NCBI RefSeq assembly: GCF_036402745.1 | Contig: NZ_DASWSJ010000105.1 | Location: forward strand, 1-18,174 | Source: Actinophytocola sp036402745 | GTDB taxonomy: Bacteria > Actinomycetota > Actinomycetes > Mycobacteriales > Pseudonocardiaceae | Length of the DNA: 18,174 nt | Reading direction: 5' to 3' | Shown here: positions 1 to 6,681 of the stretch, piece by piece | How the letters are laid out: each line of letters begins with the position of its first letter | Position numbering within the stretch: the first letter of the stretch is position 1 | Notes under the pieces: generated by a model | Seen by the model: only the letters and a program-made list of their open reading frames with translations | What the model was told of the DNA's origin: nothing | The model's database searches: none | Translations under genes and position numbers: made by a program

Positions 1-59
1 CCCTTGCCCGCGCGCCCGATCGGCGACCGGGCGGTGGAAACGATGACCGCCTCTGGCAT
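1..59 (-). CDS. Acetyl-CoA acetyltransferase / thiolase, N-terminal fragment (runs off window)
   Basis: Reading the minus strand from an ATG at 59 to the window edge gives MPEAVIVSTARSPIGRAGKG, the typical N-terminus of actinobacterial thiolases (acetyl-CoA C-acetyltransferase, FadA family), which condense or cleave acyl-CoAs. Only about 20 residues are visible, so the catalytic Cys and His cannot be checked. An AAGGAG ribosome binding site lies 7 nt upstream of the ATG, just inside the 36-nt gap after the SGNH hydrolase stop. This spacing suggests a two-gene transcript. In M. tuberculosis the corresponding neighbours are Rv1074c (fadA3) and Rv1075c, in the same orientation. The family call rests on the N-terminal motif plus this synteny. 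Confidence 0.8.
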   Translation of the reverse strand, partial: MPEAVIVSTARSPIGRAGK

Positions 60-95
60 GGCGCAACTCCTTCGTCAGATGCCTGACCAAGGACC

Positions 96-923
96 TTACG
101 CGGGAAGCAGCCGCCAGCCCCGCGCCAAGCCGGCAGCATCACACAACGGGCCGAGCAGCACCGCGGCCGCCAGCTCGTAGCCCGCGCCGTTGGGGTGGAA
201 CCGGTCCTCGCTGAACAGCTCGTCCGGCCGCTGGCGGAACTCCGGCGACACGAGCGCGGCCATGGACACCGAGCGCACGCCGAGCCGGTCGAGCTCGCGG
301 CGCTGCGCGCGGGCCAGGGCCAGCCCCCAGCGCGACGCGATCGTGCGGAGCGGCTGCGGGATCGGCCGGATGATGTCCAGGTCCGGGCAGGTGCCGACGA
401 CCACCGTGGTGCCCGCCCGCATCAGCCGCTTGACCTGCTTGGCCAGCACCGCGGCCGACGTGCCGACGCGCATCCGGGTGGTGACGTCGTTGCCGCCGAC
501 GATGATCAGTGCGAGGTCCGGCGGGGTGATGAGCGCGACGTCGACCTGCTCGTCGAGGTCGGACGTGCGCGAGCCGATGATGGCGTGGGTGGTGAGCCGC
601 ACCGGGTGGCCGGTCTCCTCGGCCAGGCCCTTGGCCAGGTTGACCCCGGGCAGCCGCGCCTCGGACTCGGCGCCGAGCCCGGCGGCCAGGGAGTCACCCA
701 GCATGGCGAAGGTGACGCAGTCGGACGGCTCGTGCTGGTGGAGGGGACCCGTGCCGTCGGGCAGGTACACGCCGTCGGCGTTGAGCGGCAGGCCGGTGGA
801 CTTGCCGATGATCGTGCGCGCTCGCCGGGACTGGCCGTTGAGCAGGCCGTAGGCCGCTCCGGACAGGCCGCCTACCGAGCCGGCCCCCAGCATCAGCGCT
901 CGAATGACCCGCATTCCAGCCAT
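96..923 (-). CDS. SGNH/GDSL hydrolase family protein (Rv1075c-like, membrane-anchored or exported)
   Basis: 275-residue esterase/lipase-type hydrolase. Residues about 6-28 are hydrophobic and resemble an uncleaved signal or anchor. The four SGNH blocks are present: GDSL at 76-79 with the nucleophilic Ser, an IIGSRTSDL block with the Gly, GGND with the Asn, and DRFHPNGAGY near the C-terminus with the catalytic Asp and His. The substrate cannot be told from sequence. I chose the ATG at 923 over one 10 codons upstream because a GGGAGG ribosome binding site sits 7 nt before it and the following residues look like an export signal. It is transcribed towards the thiolase gene and divergently from cbs. 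The M. tuberculosis counterpart is Rv1075c, a predicted exported protein. Confidence 0.9.
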   Translation of the reverse strand: MAGMRVIRALMLGAGSVGGLSGAAYGLLNGQSRRARTIIGKSTGLPLNADGVYLPDGTGPLHQHEPSDCVTFAMLGDSLAAGLGAESEARLPGVNLAKGLAEETGHPVRLTTHAIIGSRTSDLDEQVDVALITPPDLALIIVGGNDVTTRMRVGTSAAVLAKQVKRLMRAGTTVVVGTCPDLDIIRPIPQPLRTIASRWGLALARAQRRELDRLGVRSVSMAALVSPEFRQRPDELFSEDRFHPNGAGYELAAAVLLGPLCDAAGLARGWRLLPA

Positions 924-1168
924 CGCCGTGCCTCCCAACTCCCATATAACCACCGGCTCCTGATGTGACGTTCGAACACAGGTCCGGTTCCTCGTTACAT
1001 CGCCCTGAAGGCGTCGTCCGCAAGCTCCGTCCGAGTGTGTCCCGTGTCACTAGTATCGGGCTCAAGGTCAGCTCGAACCTCATATGCGAATGGGCGTCGT
1101 CCGTGCTAGAAGCCGGTCGCTAGGCTCGGTCGAGGTGCCGGGGGGCACATCAGTCATAAGGAGTGCGA
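924..1168. promoter_or_regulatory. Divergent intergenic region between SGNH hydrolase gene and cbs
   Basis: 245 bases without a convincing gene; they must hold promoters for both flanking genes. A TANNNT-type -10 candidate on the + strand is TAGGCT at 1121-1126, but no good -35 element lies at the right distance. TAGTAT at 1051-1056 is another -10-like hexamer. In M. tuberculosis the esterase gene lipU occupies this position; there is no trace of it here. Confidence 0.35.
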
Positions 1169-2540
<1,372 letters not shown>

Positions 2541-2545
<5 letters not shown>

Positions 2546-2560
2546 GCGGGTCGGCTCACC
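2541..2560 (+). terminator. Hairpin overlapping the cbs stop codon
   Basis: Perfect 7-bp inverted repeat GGTGAGC/GCTCACC with a 6-nt loop; the TGA stop of cbs lies inside the left arm. No T-run follows, as is common for actinobacterial hairpin terminators. It precedes the promoter candidate of the next gene. Confidence 0.45.
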
Positions 2561-2567
2561 TGGGGCG

Positions 2568-2600
2568 TTGACGGCGAAGGCACACACGATGCACTAGCGT
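2568..2600 (+). promoter_or_regulatory. Candidate promoter for the proline-rich membrane protein gene
   Basis: TTGACG at 2568-2573 is a good -35 hexamer. The best TANNNT match is TAGCGT at 2595-2600, a 21-nt spacer that is longer than ideal; CACTAG at 2592-2597 gives 18 nt but is a poor -10. It lies between the cbs hairpin and the next start codon. Confidence 0.35.
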
Positions 2601-2647
2601 TGGCGCGAAGCAAGTCGTGTCGGACTTTTTGAAGGGGTTGGAACCCG

Positions 2648-3943
2648 ATGAGCGCTCCGCAGCCGCCGAACCAACCGTGGCAGGGCGGCCAGCAACCGCA
2701 CCAGGGGGAAGGTGAGGGCCAGGAGCAGCAGCCCGGCCAGCCACCACAGGACAACCCGGCGCTGTCGGCGCCCGGGCCCACGCAGGCACTCCAACCGGGG
2801 CAGCCCGCGCCGGGTCAGGTCGGTGCCGACGGTGTCGAGCGCACCCAGGCCATCCAACCCGGCCAGCAGCCGCCCGGCGGCCCGGACGCCGGGGCGACCC
2901 AGGTCGTCTCGCCGGGCCAGTACGGGCAGCCGCCCCAGCAGGACGCCGGTGCGACGCAGATGGTGCCGCCCGGCTCGATGCCGCCCCAGCAGCCGCCGTA
3001 CGCCCCGCCGCCCGGCGCCGACCCGCAGGCCTACGGCGGGTACCCGGGCCAGCAGCAGCCCGGTGGGTTCGGTCAGCAGCCCGGTGGGTTCGGTCAGCAG
3101 CCGCCGCCCGGCTACGGCCCGCCCCCGCCCGGCTACGGCCAGCAGCCGCCCCCGGGCTACGGGCAGCAGCCGCCGCCCGGCTACGGCCCGCCGCCGGGCG
3201 GGTTCGCCCAGCAGCAGGGTCTCGGCGCGGGTCCGACCTTCGGCGGCCAGGGCCAGAACACGCAGATGATCGCGTGGGGCCTCGCGGGCCTGGTGGCCCT
3301 CATGGGTCTGCTCGTCGCGATCTTCGCGTTCACCGACTTCGGTGACCTCGGCAGGTACTCCGACGCGCTCGGCAACGCCACGAGCGAGCAGCTCTCCCAG
3401 GCCAACCTGCCCGCGCCGGGAACGCTGTGGCTCTGGACGATCGTGGCGCTCATCGGTGCCGTCGGCGCCATCGGCGGCGGCGTGCTGATCTTCCTGAAGC
3501 ACAAGCTGGCCGGCATCGTGACCGCGGCGGCGGGTGGCCTGATGCTCATCGCCGGCATCGCCTACCTCATCGTCGAGGGCGCCATCGGCGACTCGGGGAA
3601 CACCCCGAACCTGCCGGTGTGGGCACTGATCGGCGGCATCGTCGTCGGCGCGGTGGGTGCGCTCGCGTTCATCCCGCAGACCAAGAAGTACCTCGGTGGC
3701 GAGTCCGTGCTCGGTGGCCCGGGTGGTCCCGGTGGCTTCGGTGGCCCGCCGTCCGGTGGGTTCGGCCAGCCCGGCCAGCCTGGCGGTTTCGGCCAGCCCC
3801 CGCAGCAGGGCTTCGGCCAGCAGCCGCCGCAGCAGGGGTTCGGCCAGCAGCCGCCGCCCCAGCAGGGCTTCGGCCAGCCGCCGCAGGGTGGTTTCGGCCA
3901 GCCCCCGCAGCAGGGTGGCCCGCCGCCGCAGCAGCAATGGTGA
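2648..3943 (+). CDS. Pro/Gln/Gly-rich protein with four transmembrane helices and long low-complexity tails
   Basis: 431 residues. The N-terminal tail (1-207) is Pro/Gln/Gly-rich and carries four TQ[AVM][LIV]xPG repeats (Thr 45, 66, 84, 103), then Tyr-rich GYGQQPPP and GGFGQQP repeats. Four hydrophobic helices follow at about 208-229, 260-283, 288-309 and 324-342. The C-terminal tail (343-431) repeats GFGQQPPQQ and ends in Trp. An even helix number places both tails on one side, probably the cytoplasm (inference). AGGGG lies 10 nt before the ATG. The gene sits where M. tuberculosis has pra (Rv1078), but no RDD domain is visible. The layout of four helices plus low-complexity tail is closer to the mycobacterial 34-kDa antigen type (Rv0954, DUF5336). 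Function unknown. Confidence 0.85.
   Translation: MSAPQPPNQPWQGGQQPHQGEGEGQEQQPGQPPQDNPALSAPGPTQALQPGQPAPGQVGADGVERTQAIQPGQQPPGGPDAGATQVVSPGQYGQPPQQDAGATQMVPPGSMPPQQPPYAPPPGADPQAYGGYPGQQQPGGFGQQPGGFGQQPPPGYGPPPPGYGQQPPPGYGQQPPPGYGPPPGGFAQQQGLGAGPTFGGQGQNTQMIAWGLAGLVALMGLLVAIFAFTDFGDLGRYSDALGNATSEQLSQANLPAPGTLWLWTIVALIGAVGAIGGGVLIFLKHKLAGIVTAAAGGLMLIAGIAYLIVEGAIGDSGNTPNLPVWALIGGIVVGAVGALAFIPQTKKYLGGESVLGGPGGPGGFGGPPSGGFGQPGQPGGFGQPPQQGFGQQPPQQGFGQQPPPQQGFGQPPQGGFGQPPQQGGPPPQQQW
3059..3100 (+). repeat. Exact tandem duplication of a 21-bp unit inside the low-complexity N-tail
   Basis: The 21-nt unit at 3059-3079 is repeated without change at 3080-3100 and encodes PGGFGQQ twice. It is part of a longer run of related units (GYGQQPPP) to about 3200. 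This is consistent with expansion by slippage. Confidence 0.85.
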
Positions 3944-3958
3944 GCAGCAGCTGAACGA

Positions 3959-3989
3959 GACGCCGGTGGGCAAACAGCCCGCCGGCGTC
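3959..3989 (+). terminator. Strong hairpin terminator after the proline-rich membrane protein gene
   Basis: Arms at 3959-3971 and 3977-3989 pair over 13 bp with one G-U, around a 5-nt AAACA loop. It begins 15 nt after the TGA at 3941-3943. Only a short GTTT follows, so it is a mostly hairpin-driven terminator. Confidence 0.7.
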
Positions 3990-4066
3990 GCTGTTTCCGC
4001 GACTTGTTCCACGCGCCCGGCCGCGGGCTGGTTGGATGACCCTCGTCGATCGGGGAGGGACCACCA

Positions 4067-4627
4067 ATGGCGTACCAGCAGGGCTATCCACCGCACGGGA
4101 ACTGGCCGCAGGGCGGCTACTACCCGCCTGGCTACGGAGCTCCGCAGCCGAGCGGGAACCCGGCGCTCGCGATCATCGCGGCGATCCTGGGGCTCGCGGT
4201 CGCGGGCACGCTCGGGTACCAGTGCGTCCACCTTCTGATCAACATTCCCGCCGGCTTCTCCCTGCCGGGCGGCTGGTCCGCGATGGTCGTGTTCCATTTC
4301 GCGGTCGTCGCCATCGCCCTGCTGGGTGCGGTGCTCGTGTTCGCGCGGCAGGTGGCCGGGGCGTTCGTGCTGCTCGCGGCCGCGATGCTCACCGTGGTCG
4401 TCGTGGTGCTCGATCCGGTGCTGGCCGACCAGGTCGCGTTCACGATGGCCGGCGCCCTGCCGGACGTCAGCGCGACCAGCGACGTCGGTGCGTACTACGA
4501 GCTGCTGTTCGAGTTCGGCAACGAGCAGGCCGTGCTGCGCTTCCTCGCGCTGTGCGCGGCGGCGGTGCTGCTGGTGGTGGCCGCGCTGCCGCCGTCGCTG
4601 AACTATTTGCGTGGCGCCCGGCGTTGA
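4067..4627 (+). CDS. Small four-helix membrane protein with Tyr/Pro/Gly-rich N-terminal tail
   Basis: 186 residues. A short tail (1-30) has GYPP and YYPPGYG motifs, recalling the tail of the preceding membrane protein. Hydrophobic segments lie at about 32-54, 72-93, 96-117 and 155-178, and the end (YLRGARR) is basic. The region between helices 3 and 4 contains acidic and aromatic residues (DVSATSDVGAYYELLFEFGNE), probably an exposed loop. The ATG at 4067 is preceded by GGGGAGGGA with a 6-nt spacer. The strong hairpin at 3959-3989 separates it from the gene before. I do not recognise a named family; it may be a distant relative or partner of the 2648 protein. The M. tuberculosis order has no second membrane protein between pra and metB. 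Confidence 0.85.
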   Translation: MAYQQGYPPHGNWPQGGYYPPGYGAPQPSGNPALAIIAAILGLAVAGTLGYQCVHLLINIPAGFSLPGGWSAMVVFHFAVVAIALLGAVLVFARQVAGAFVLLAAAMLTVVVVVLDPVLADQVAFTMAGALPDVSATSDVGAYYELLFEFGNEQAVLRFLALCAAAVLLVVAALPPSLNYLRGARR

Positions 4628-4651
4628 CATGGGAGACGAGCGAGATTCGAT
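4624..4651 (+). promoter_or_regulatory. Candidate promoter of metB
   Basis: A consensus -35 TTGACA at 4624-4629 overlaps the stop codon of the previous gene. A weak -10 candidate, TTCGAT at 4646-4651, follows after 16 nt. The 62-bp gap has room for a short leader before the GAGAGG ribosome binding site at 4675-4680. Confidence 0.4.
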
Positions 4652-4689
4652 TCCCAGATGCTGGGCACACCAGTGAGAGGCAATAACCT

Positions 4690-5853
4690 TTGACCATGGC
4701 AGACGACACGAGCCGCTGGGGTTTCGAGACCCGGGCCATCCACGCAGGGCAGCGACCTGACCCGCGGACCGGCTCGGTCATCGTGCCCATCTACGCCACG
4801 TCCACCTTCGCCCAGGACGGCGTCGGCGGGGTCCGCGAGGGCGGCTACGAGTACTCGCGCACCGCCAACCCCACGCGCACCGCGCTCGAGGAGGCACTGG
4901 CCTCGCTGGAGGGCGGCCGGCACGGGCTGGCGTTCGCCTCCGGCATGGCCGCCGGCGACGTCGCGCTGCGGGCGCTGACCCGCCCCGGCGACCACGTCAT
5001 CCTCGGCGGCGACGCCTACGGCGGCACCTTCCGCCTGCTGGACAAGGTCCTCTCGCTCTGGGGCGTCGAGTACACCACCGTCGACCTGGCCGACGTGTCC
5101 GCCGCGCGCACCGCGGTCCGGCCCAACACCAAGGTCATCTGGTGCGAGACGCCGACCAACCCGCTGCTGGGCATCGCCGACATCGCCGCGCTGGCCGACG
5201 TCGCCGCGGAGGCCGGCGCCAAGCTGGTCGTGGACAACACCTTCGCCACGCCGTACCTGCAGTCGCCGCTGGGCCTGGGCGCGGACGTCGTGCTGCACTC
5301 CACCACCAAGTACCTCGGGGGCCACTCCGACGTCGTCGGCGGCGCGCTGGTCACCTCGGACGACGAGCTGCAGGAGCAGTTCGCGTTCCTGCGCAACGCG
5401 GTGGGCGCGGTGCCCGGCCCGTTCGACGCCTACCTCACCCTGCGCGGCGCCAAGACGCTCGCGCTGCGGATGGAGCGGCACAGCGACAACGCCGAGCGCG
5501 TGGTCGAGGCGCTCGTCGGCCACCCGCGGGTCACCAAGGTCTACTACCCGGGCCTGCCCGAGCACCCGGGCCACGAGCTGGCGGCCAAGCAGATGCGCCG
5601 GTTCGGCGGCATGGTCTCCTTCGCCGTCGCCGGTGGCGAGCAGGCGGCGCTGGAGGTGGCGGCCCGCACCAAGCTGTTCATCCTGGGCGAGTCGCTCGGC
5701 GGCGTCGAGTCGCTGATCGAGCACCCGGGCCGGATGACGCACGCCAGCACCACGGGCTCACCCCTGCAGGTGCCGGGCGACGTGCTGCGGCTGTCCGTGG
5801 GCATCGAGGACGGCGCGGACCTGGTGCAGGACCTGCTGCAGGCCCTCGGCTGA
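4690..5853 (+). CDS. metB: Cystathionine gamma-synthase / gamma-lyase (Cys/Met metabolism PLP enzyme)
   Basis: 387-residue fold-type I PLP enzyme of the Cys/Met metabolism family. Motifs: YEYSRTANPTRTALE near the N-terminus, ETPTNPLL, VVDNTFATPY, and the PLP lysine at residue 207 in HSTTKYLGGHSD. The C-terminal SLGGVESLIEHPGRMTHAS block is typical of cystathionine gamma-synthases and gamma-lyases. Sequence alone does not separate synthase (methionine synthesis) from lyase (cysteine from cystathionine). The neighbouring cbs favours a lyase role in reverse transsulfuration. The TTG at 4690 lies 9 nt after AGAGG, a better spacing than the ATG at 4696 (15 nt); either could be used. Orthologous by position to Rv1079. 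Confidence 0.95.
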   Translation: MTMADDTSRWGFETRAIHAGQRPDPRTGSVIVPIYATSTFAQDGVGGVREGGYEYSRTANPTRTALEEALASLEGGRHGLAFASGMAAGDVALRALTRPGDHVILGGDAYGGTFRLLDKVLSLWGVEYTTVDLADVSAARTAVRPNTKVIWCETPTNPLLGIADIAALADVAAEAGAKLVVDNTFATPYLQSPLGLGADVVLHSTTKYLGGHSDVVGGALVTSDDELQEQFAFLRNAVGAVPGPFDAYLTLRGAKTLALRMERHSDNAERVVEALVGHPRVTKVYYPGLPEHPGHELAAKQMRRFGGMVSFAVAGGEQAALEVAARTKLFILGESLGGVESLIEHPGRMTHASTTGSPLQVPGDVLRLSVGIEDGADLVQDLLQALG

Positions 5854-5857
5854 GAAG

Positions 5858-5873
5858 AGGCGCTACGGCGCCT
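5858..5873. terminator. Hairpin with UACG tetraloop shared by converging genes
   Basis: AGGCGC/GCGCCT stem of 6 bp with a TACG loop; in the + strand RNA this is a UNCG tetraloop, an unusually stable type. It starts 5 nt after the metB stop and contains the stop codon of the opposing small gene. It may terminate either strand; no T-run follows. Confidence 0.5.
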
Positions 5874-6141
5874 GGCCCGCCGAGTCCCGCTTGGTCAGCT
5901 CGTTGAGAGCCGGCTCGGCCGGGTTGGGCTGGACCTTGTTGGTGTTGGCCGGGGGCAGGTGCGCGGGGTCGAGGCAGCTGTCGACGAGCTCGACCTGCCC
6001 GTTGTCGTGCTCGACGTAGCGTCCGGGGTCGGTGCAGCCCGCCTGGTGCACGGTGAACACCGCCACGCCGGCCAGGGCCACCGCGGCCAACGACGCTCCC
6101 GCAAGCGGGAGCACTCCCGAGACCCGAGACCCGACCGCCAT
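5863..6141 (-). CDS. Small membrane-anchored hypothetical protein
   Basis: 92 residues, not recognised. Residues about 10-32 form one hydrophobic helix; the rest is a polar tail with two cysteines (C36, C56), a Pro/Asn-rich stretch and a charged end. The topology suggests an exported, anchored tail, with a possible C36-C56 disulfide. The QAGC before C36 lacks the Leu/Val at -3 expected of a lipobox, so I do not call it a lipoprotein. The third codon positions are nearly all G or C, supporting a real gene. ATG 6141 has GGGGA 7 nt upstream; the open frame continues further upstream without coding character. It converges on metB and has no counterpart I know in the M. tuberculosis locus. Confidence 0.7.
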   Translation of the reverse strand: MAVGSRVSGVLPLAGASLAAVALAGVAVFTVHQAGCTDPGRYVEHDNGQVELVDSCLDPAHLPPANTNKVQPNPAEPALNELTKRDSAGQAP

Positions 6142-6175
6142 GCCAAGTTCCCCATCCACGCGCTGCTTGGAAACG

Positions 6176-6181
6176 AGAATA
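6176..6181 (-). promoter_or_regulatory. -10-like hexamer upstream of the 5863-6141 gene
   Basis: TATTCT on the minus strand, about 35 nt before the ATG at 6141, in a locally AT-richer stretch (6170-6200). No clear -35 element is visible. Confidence 0.3.
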
Positions 6182-6210
6182 CCCGGCCCTGAAAAATTCC
6201 TCCCGGTTGC

Positions 6211-6282
6211 TCGTCCATCCGCGGCTCGGTGCACCAGGCCCGGCTGCTGCGCACGCTGATGCCGGGCGCCCCGATCCGCTGA
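6211..6282 (+). pseudogene. Apparent 3' end of a lost or truncated + strand gene
   Basis: One frame reads SSIRGSVHQARLLRTLMPGA, then PIR and a TGA at 6280-6282. All 23 sense codons end in G or C, a strong coding signature here. The signal stops abruptly upstream: the preceding codons are AT-rich (AAA, ATT, CCT) and an in-frame TGA lies at 6189-6191. There is no start codon with a ribosome binding site. A perfect 16-bp hairpin begins 8 nt after the stop, as expected for a gene end. I read this as the surviving tail of a gene cut off on its 5' side; the parent family is not recognised. Chance openness over 23 codons is the alternative. Confidence 0.4.
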
Positions 6283-6290
6283 CCACCTCA

Positions 6291-6331
6291 CGACCACGGC
6301 CCGCACTCGAGGAGGGTGCGGGCCGTGGTCG
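6291..6331 (+). terminator. Perfect 16-bp hairpin terminator
   Basis: Arms 6291-6306 and 6316-6331 are exact reverse complements (CGACCACGGCCCGCAC / GTGCGGGCCGTGGTCG) with a 9-nt loop; GTTGTTAG follows. It is the most stable hairpin I found in the window. It lies downstream of the gene-tail remnant and upstream of the next + strand gene, so it isolates that gene from upstream transcription. Confidence 0.75.
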
Positions 6332-6334
6332 GTT

Positions 6335-6354
6335 GTTAGCGCAGTGTTAGTGCC
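6335..6354 (+). promoter_or_regulatory. Direct repeat TGTTAGYGC, possible operator
   Basis: TGTTAGCGC at 6335-6343 and TGTTAGTGC at 6346-6354 repeat with an 11-bp period, one helical turn. They lie about 50 nt before the ATG at 6402, just after the strong hairpin. This fits a binding site for a regulator or a promoter core, but no consensus promoter is evident. Confidence 0.3.
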
Positions 6355-6401
6355 GCCTGCGAGCCTGCGAGGCATCACTGACCACCATCGGGAGGCAAGC
6401 A

Positions 6402-6677
6402 ATGACAGAGATCGGGAAGCTCGCCGCGCAACGGCGGCAGCGCAAGGGAACCAGCCCGGCGGCGCCGGACGGCTTCGAATGGGGCACCTGCCAGAGCGTG
6501 CACGAGGTCGGCAGATCCCGCGCTCGCACGATCGCCAGAGTGCTGCTGGCGAGCGGCTTCGTCGTGACCGCGTACCTGGCGCCCGGGGTCGTGGCGCCGG
6601 CGATCGACTCGCCGGTGCTCGTCAGCTCGCCGGCGGACCCCAACCAGCCCTCCATCGTGGCGGACCTGGCGGAATGA
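6402..6677 (+). CDS. Small single-helix membrane protein upstream of rimO
   Basis: 91 residues, family not recognised. A basic N-terminal part (KLAAQRRQRKG) is followed by one hydrophobic segment at about 43-67 and a short acidic tail ending ADLAE, giving an inside-basic, outside-tail topology. A GGGAGG site at 6390-6395 with a 6-nt spacer decides the ATG at 6402. The stop is 4 nt before the rimO ATG, so the two genes are probably co-transcribed and translationally coupled. Whether the protein has anything to do with RimO is unknown. Confidence 0.75.
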   Translation: MTEIGKLAAQRRQRKGTSPAAPDGFEWGTCQSVHEVGRSRARTIARVLLASGFVVTAYLAPGVVAPAIDSPVLVSSPADPNQPSIVADLAE

Positions 6678-6681
6678 CCCG

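Noticed and set aside
3000..3940. CRISPR array or other spaced DNA repeat
   Set aside because: The repeats are in-frame codons for GYGQQPPP/GFGQQ units with no unique spacers.
2648..3943. Orthologue of M. tuberculosis Pra (proline-rich antigen)
   Set aside because: Position and proline richness agree, but four closely spaced helices flanked by tails, with no visible RDD domain, do not.
5863..6141. Lipoprotein call for the small anchored protein
   Set aside because: The cysteine after the helix is preceded by QAG; the Leu/Val at -3 of a lipobox is missing.
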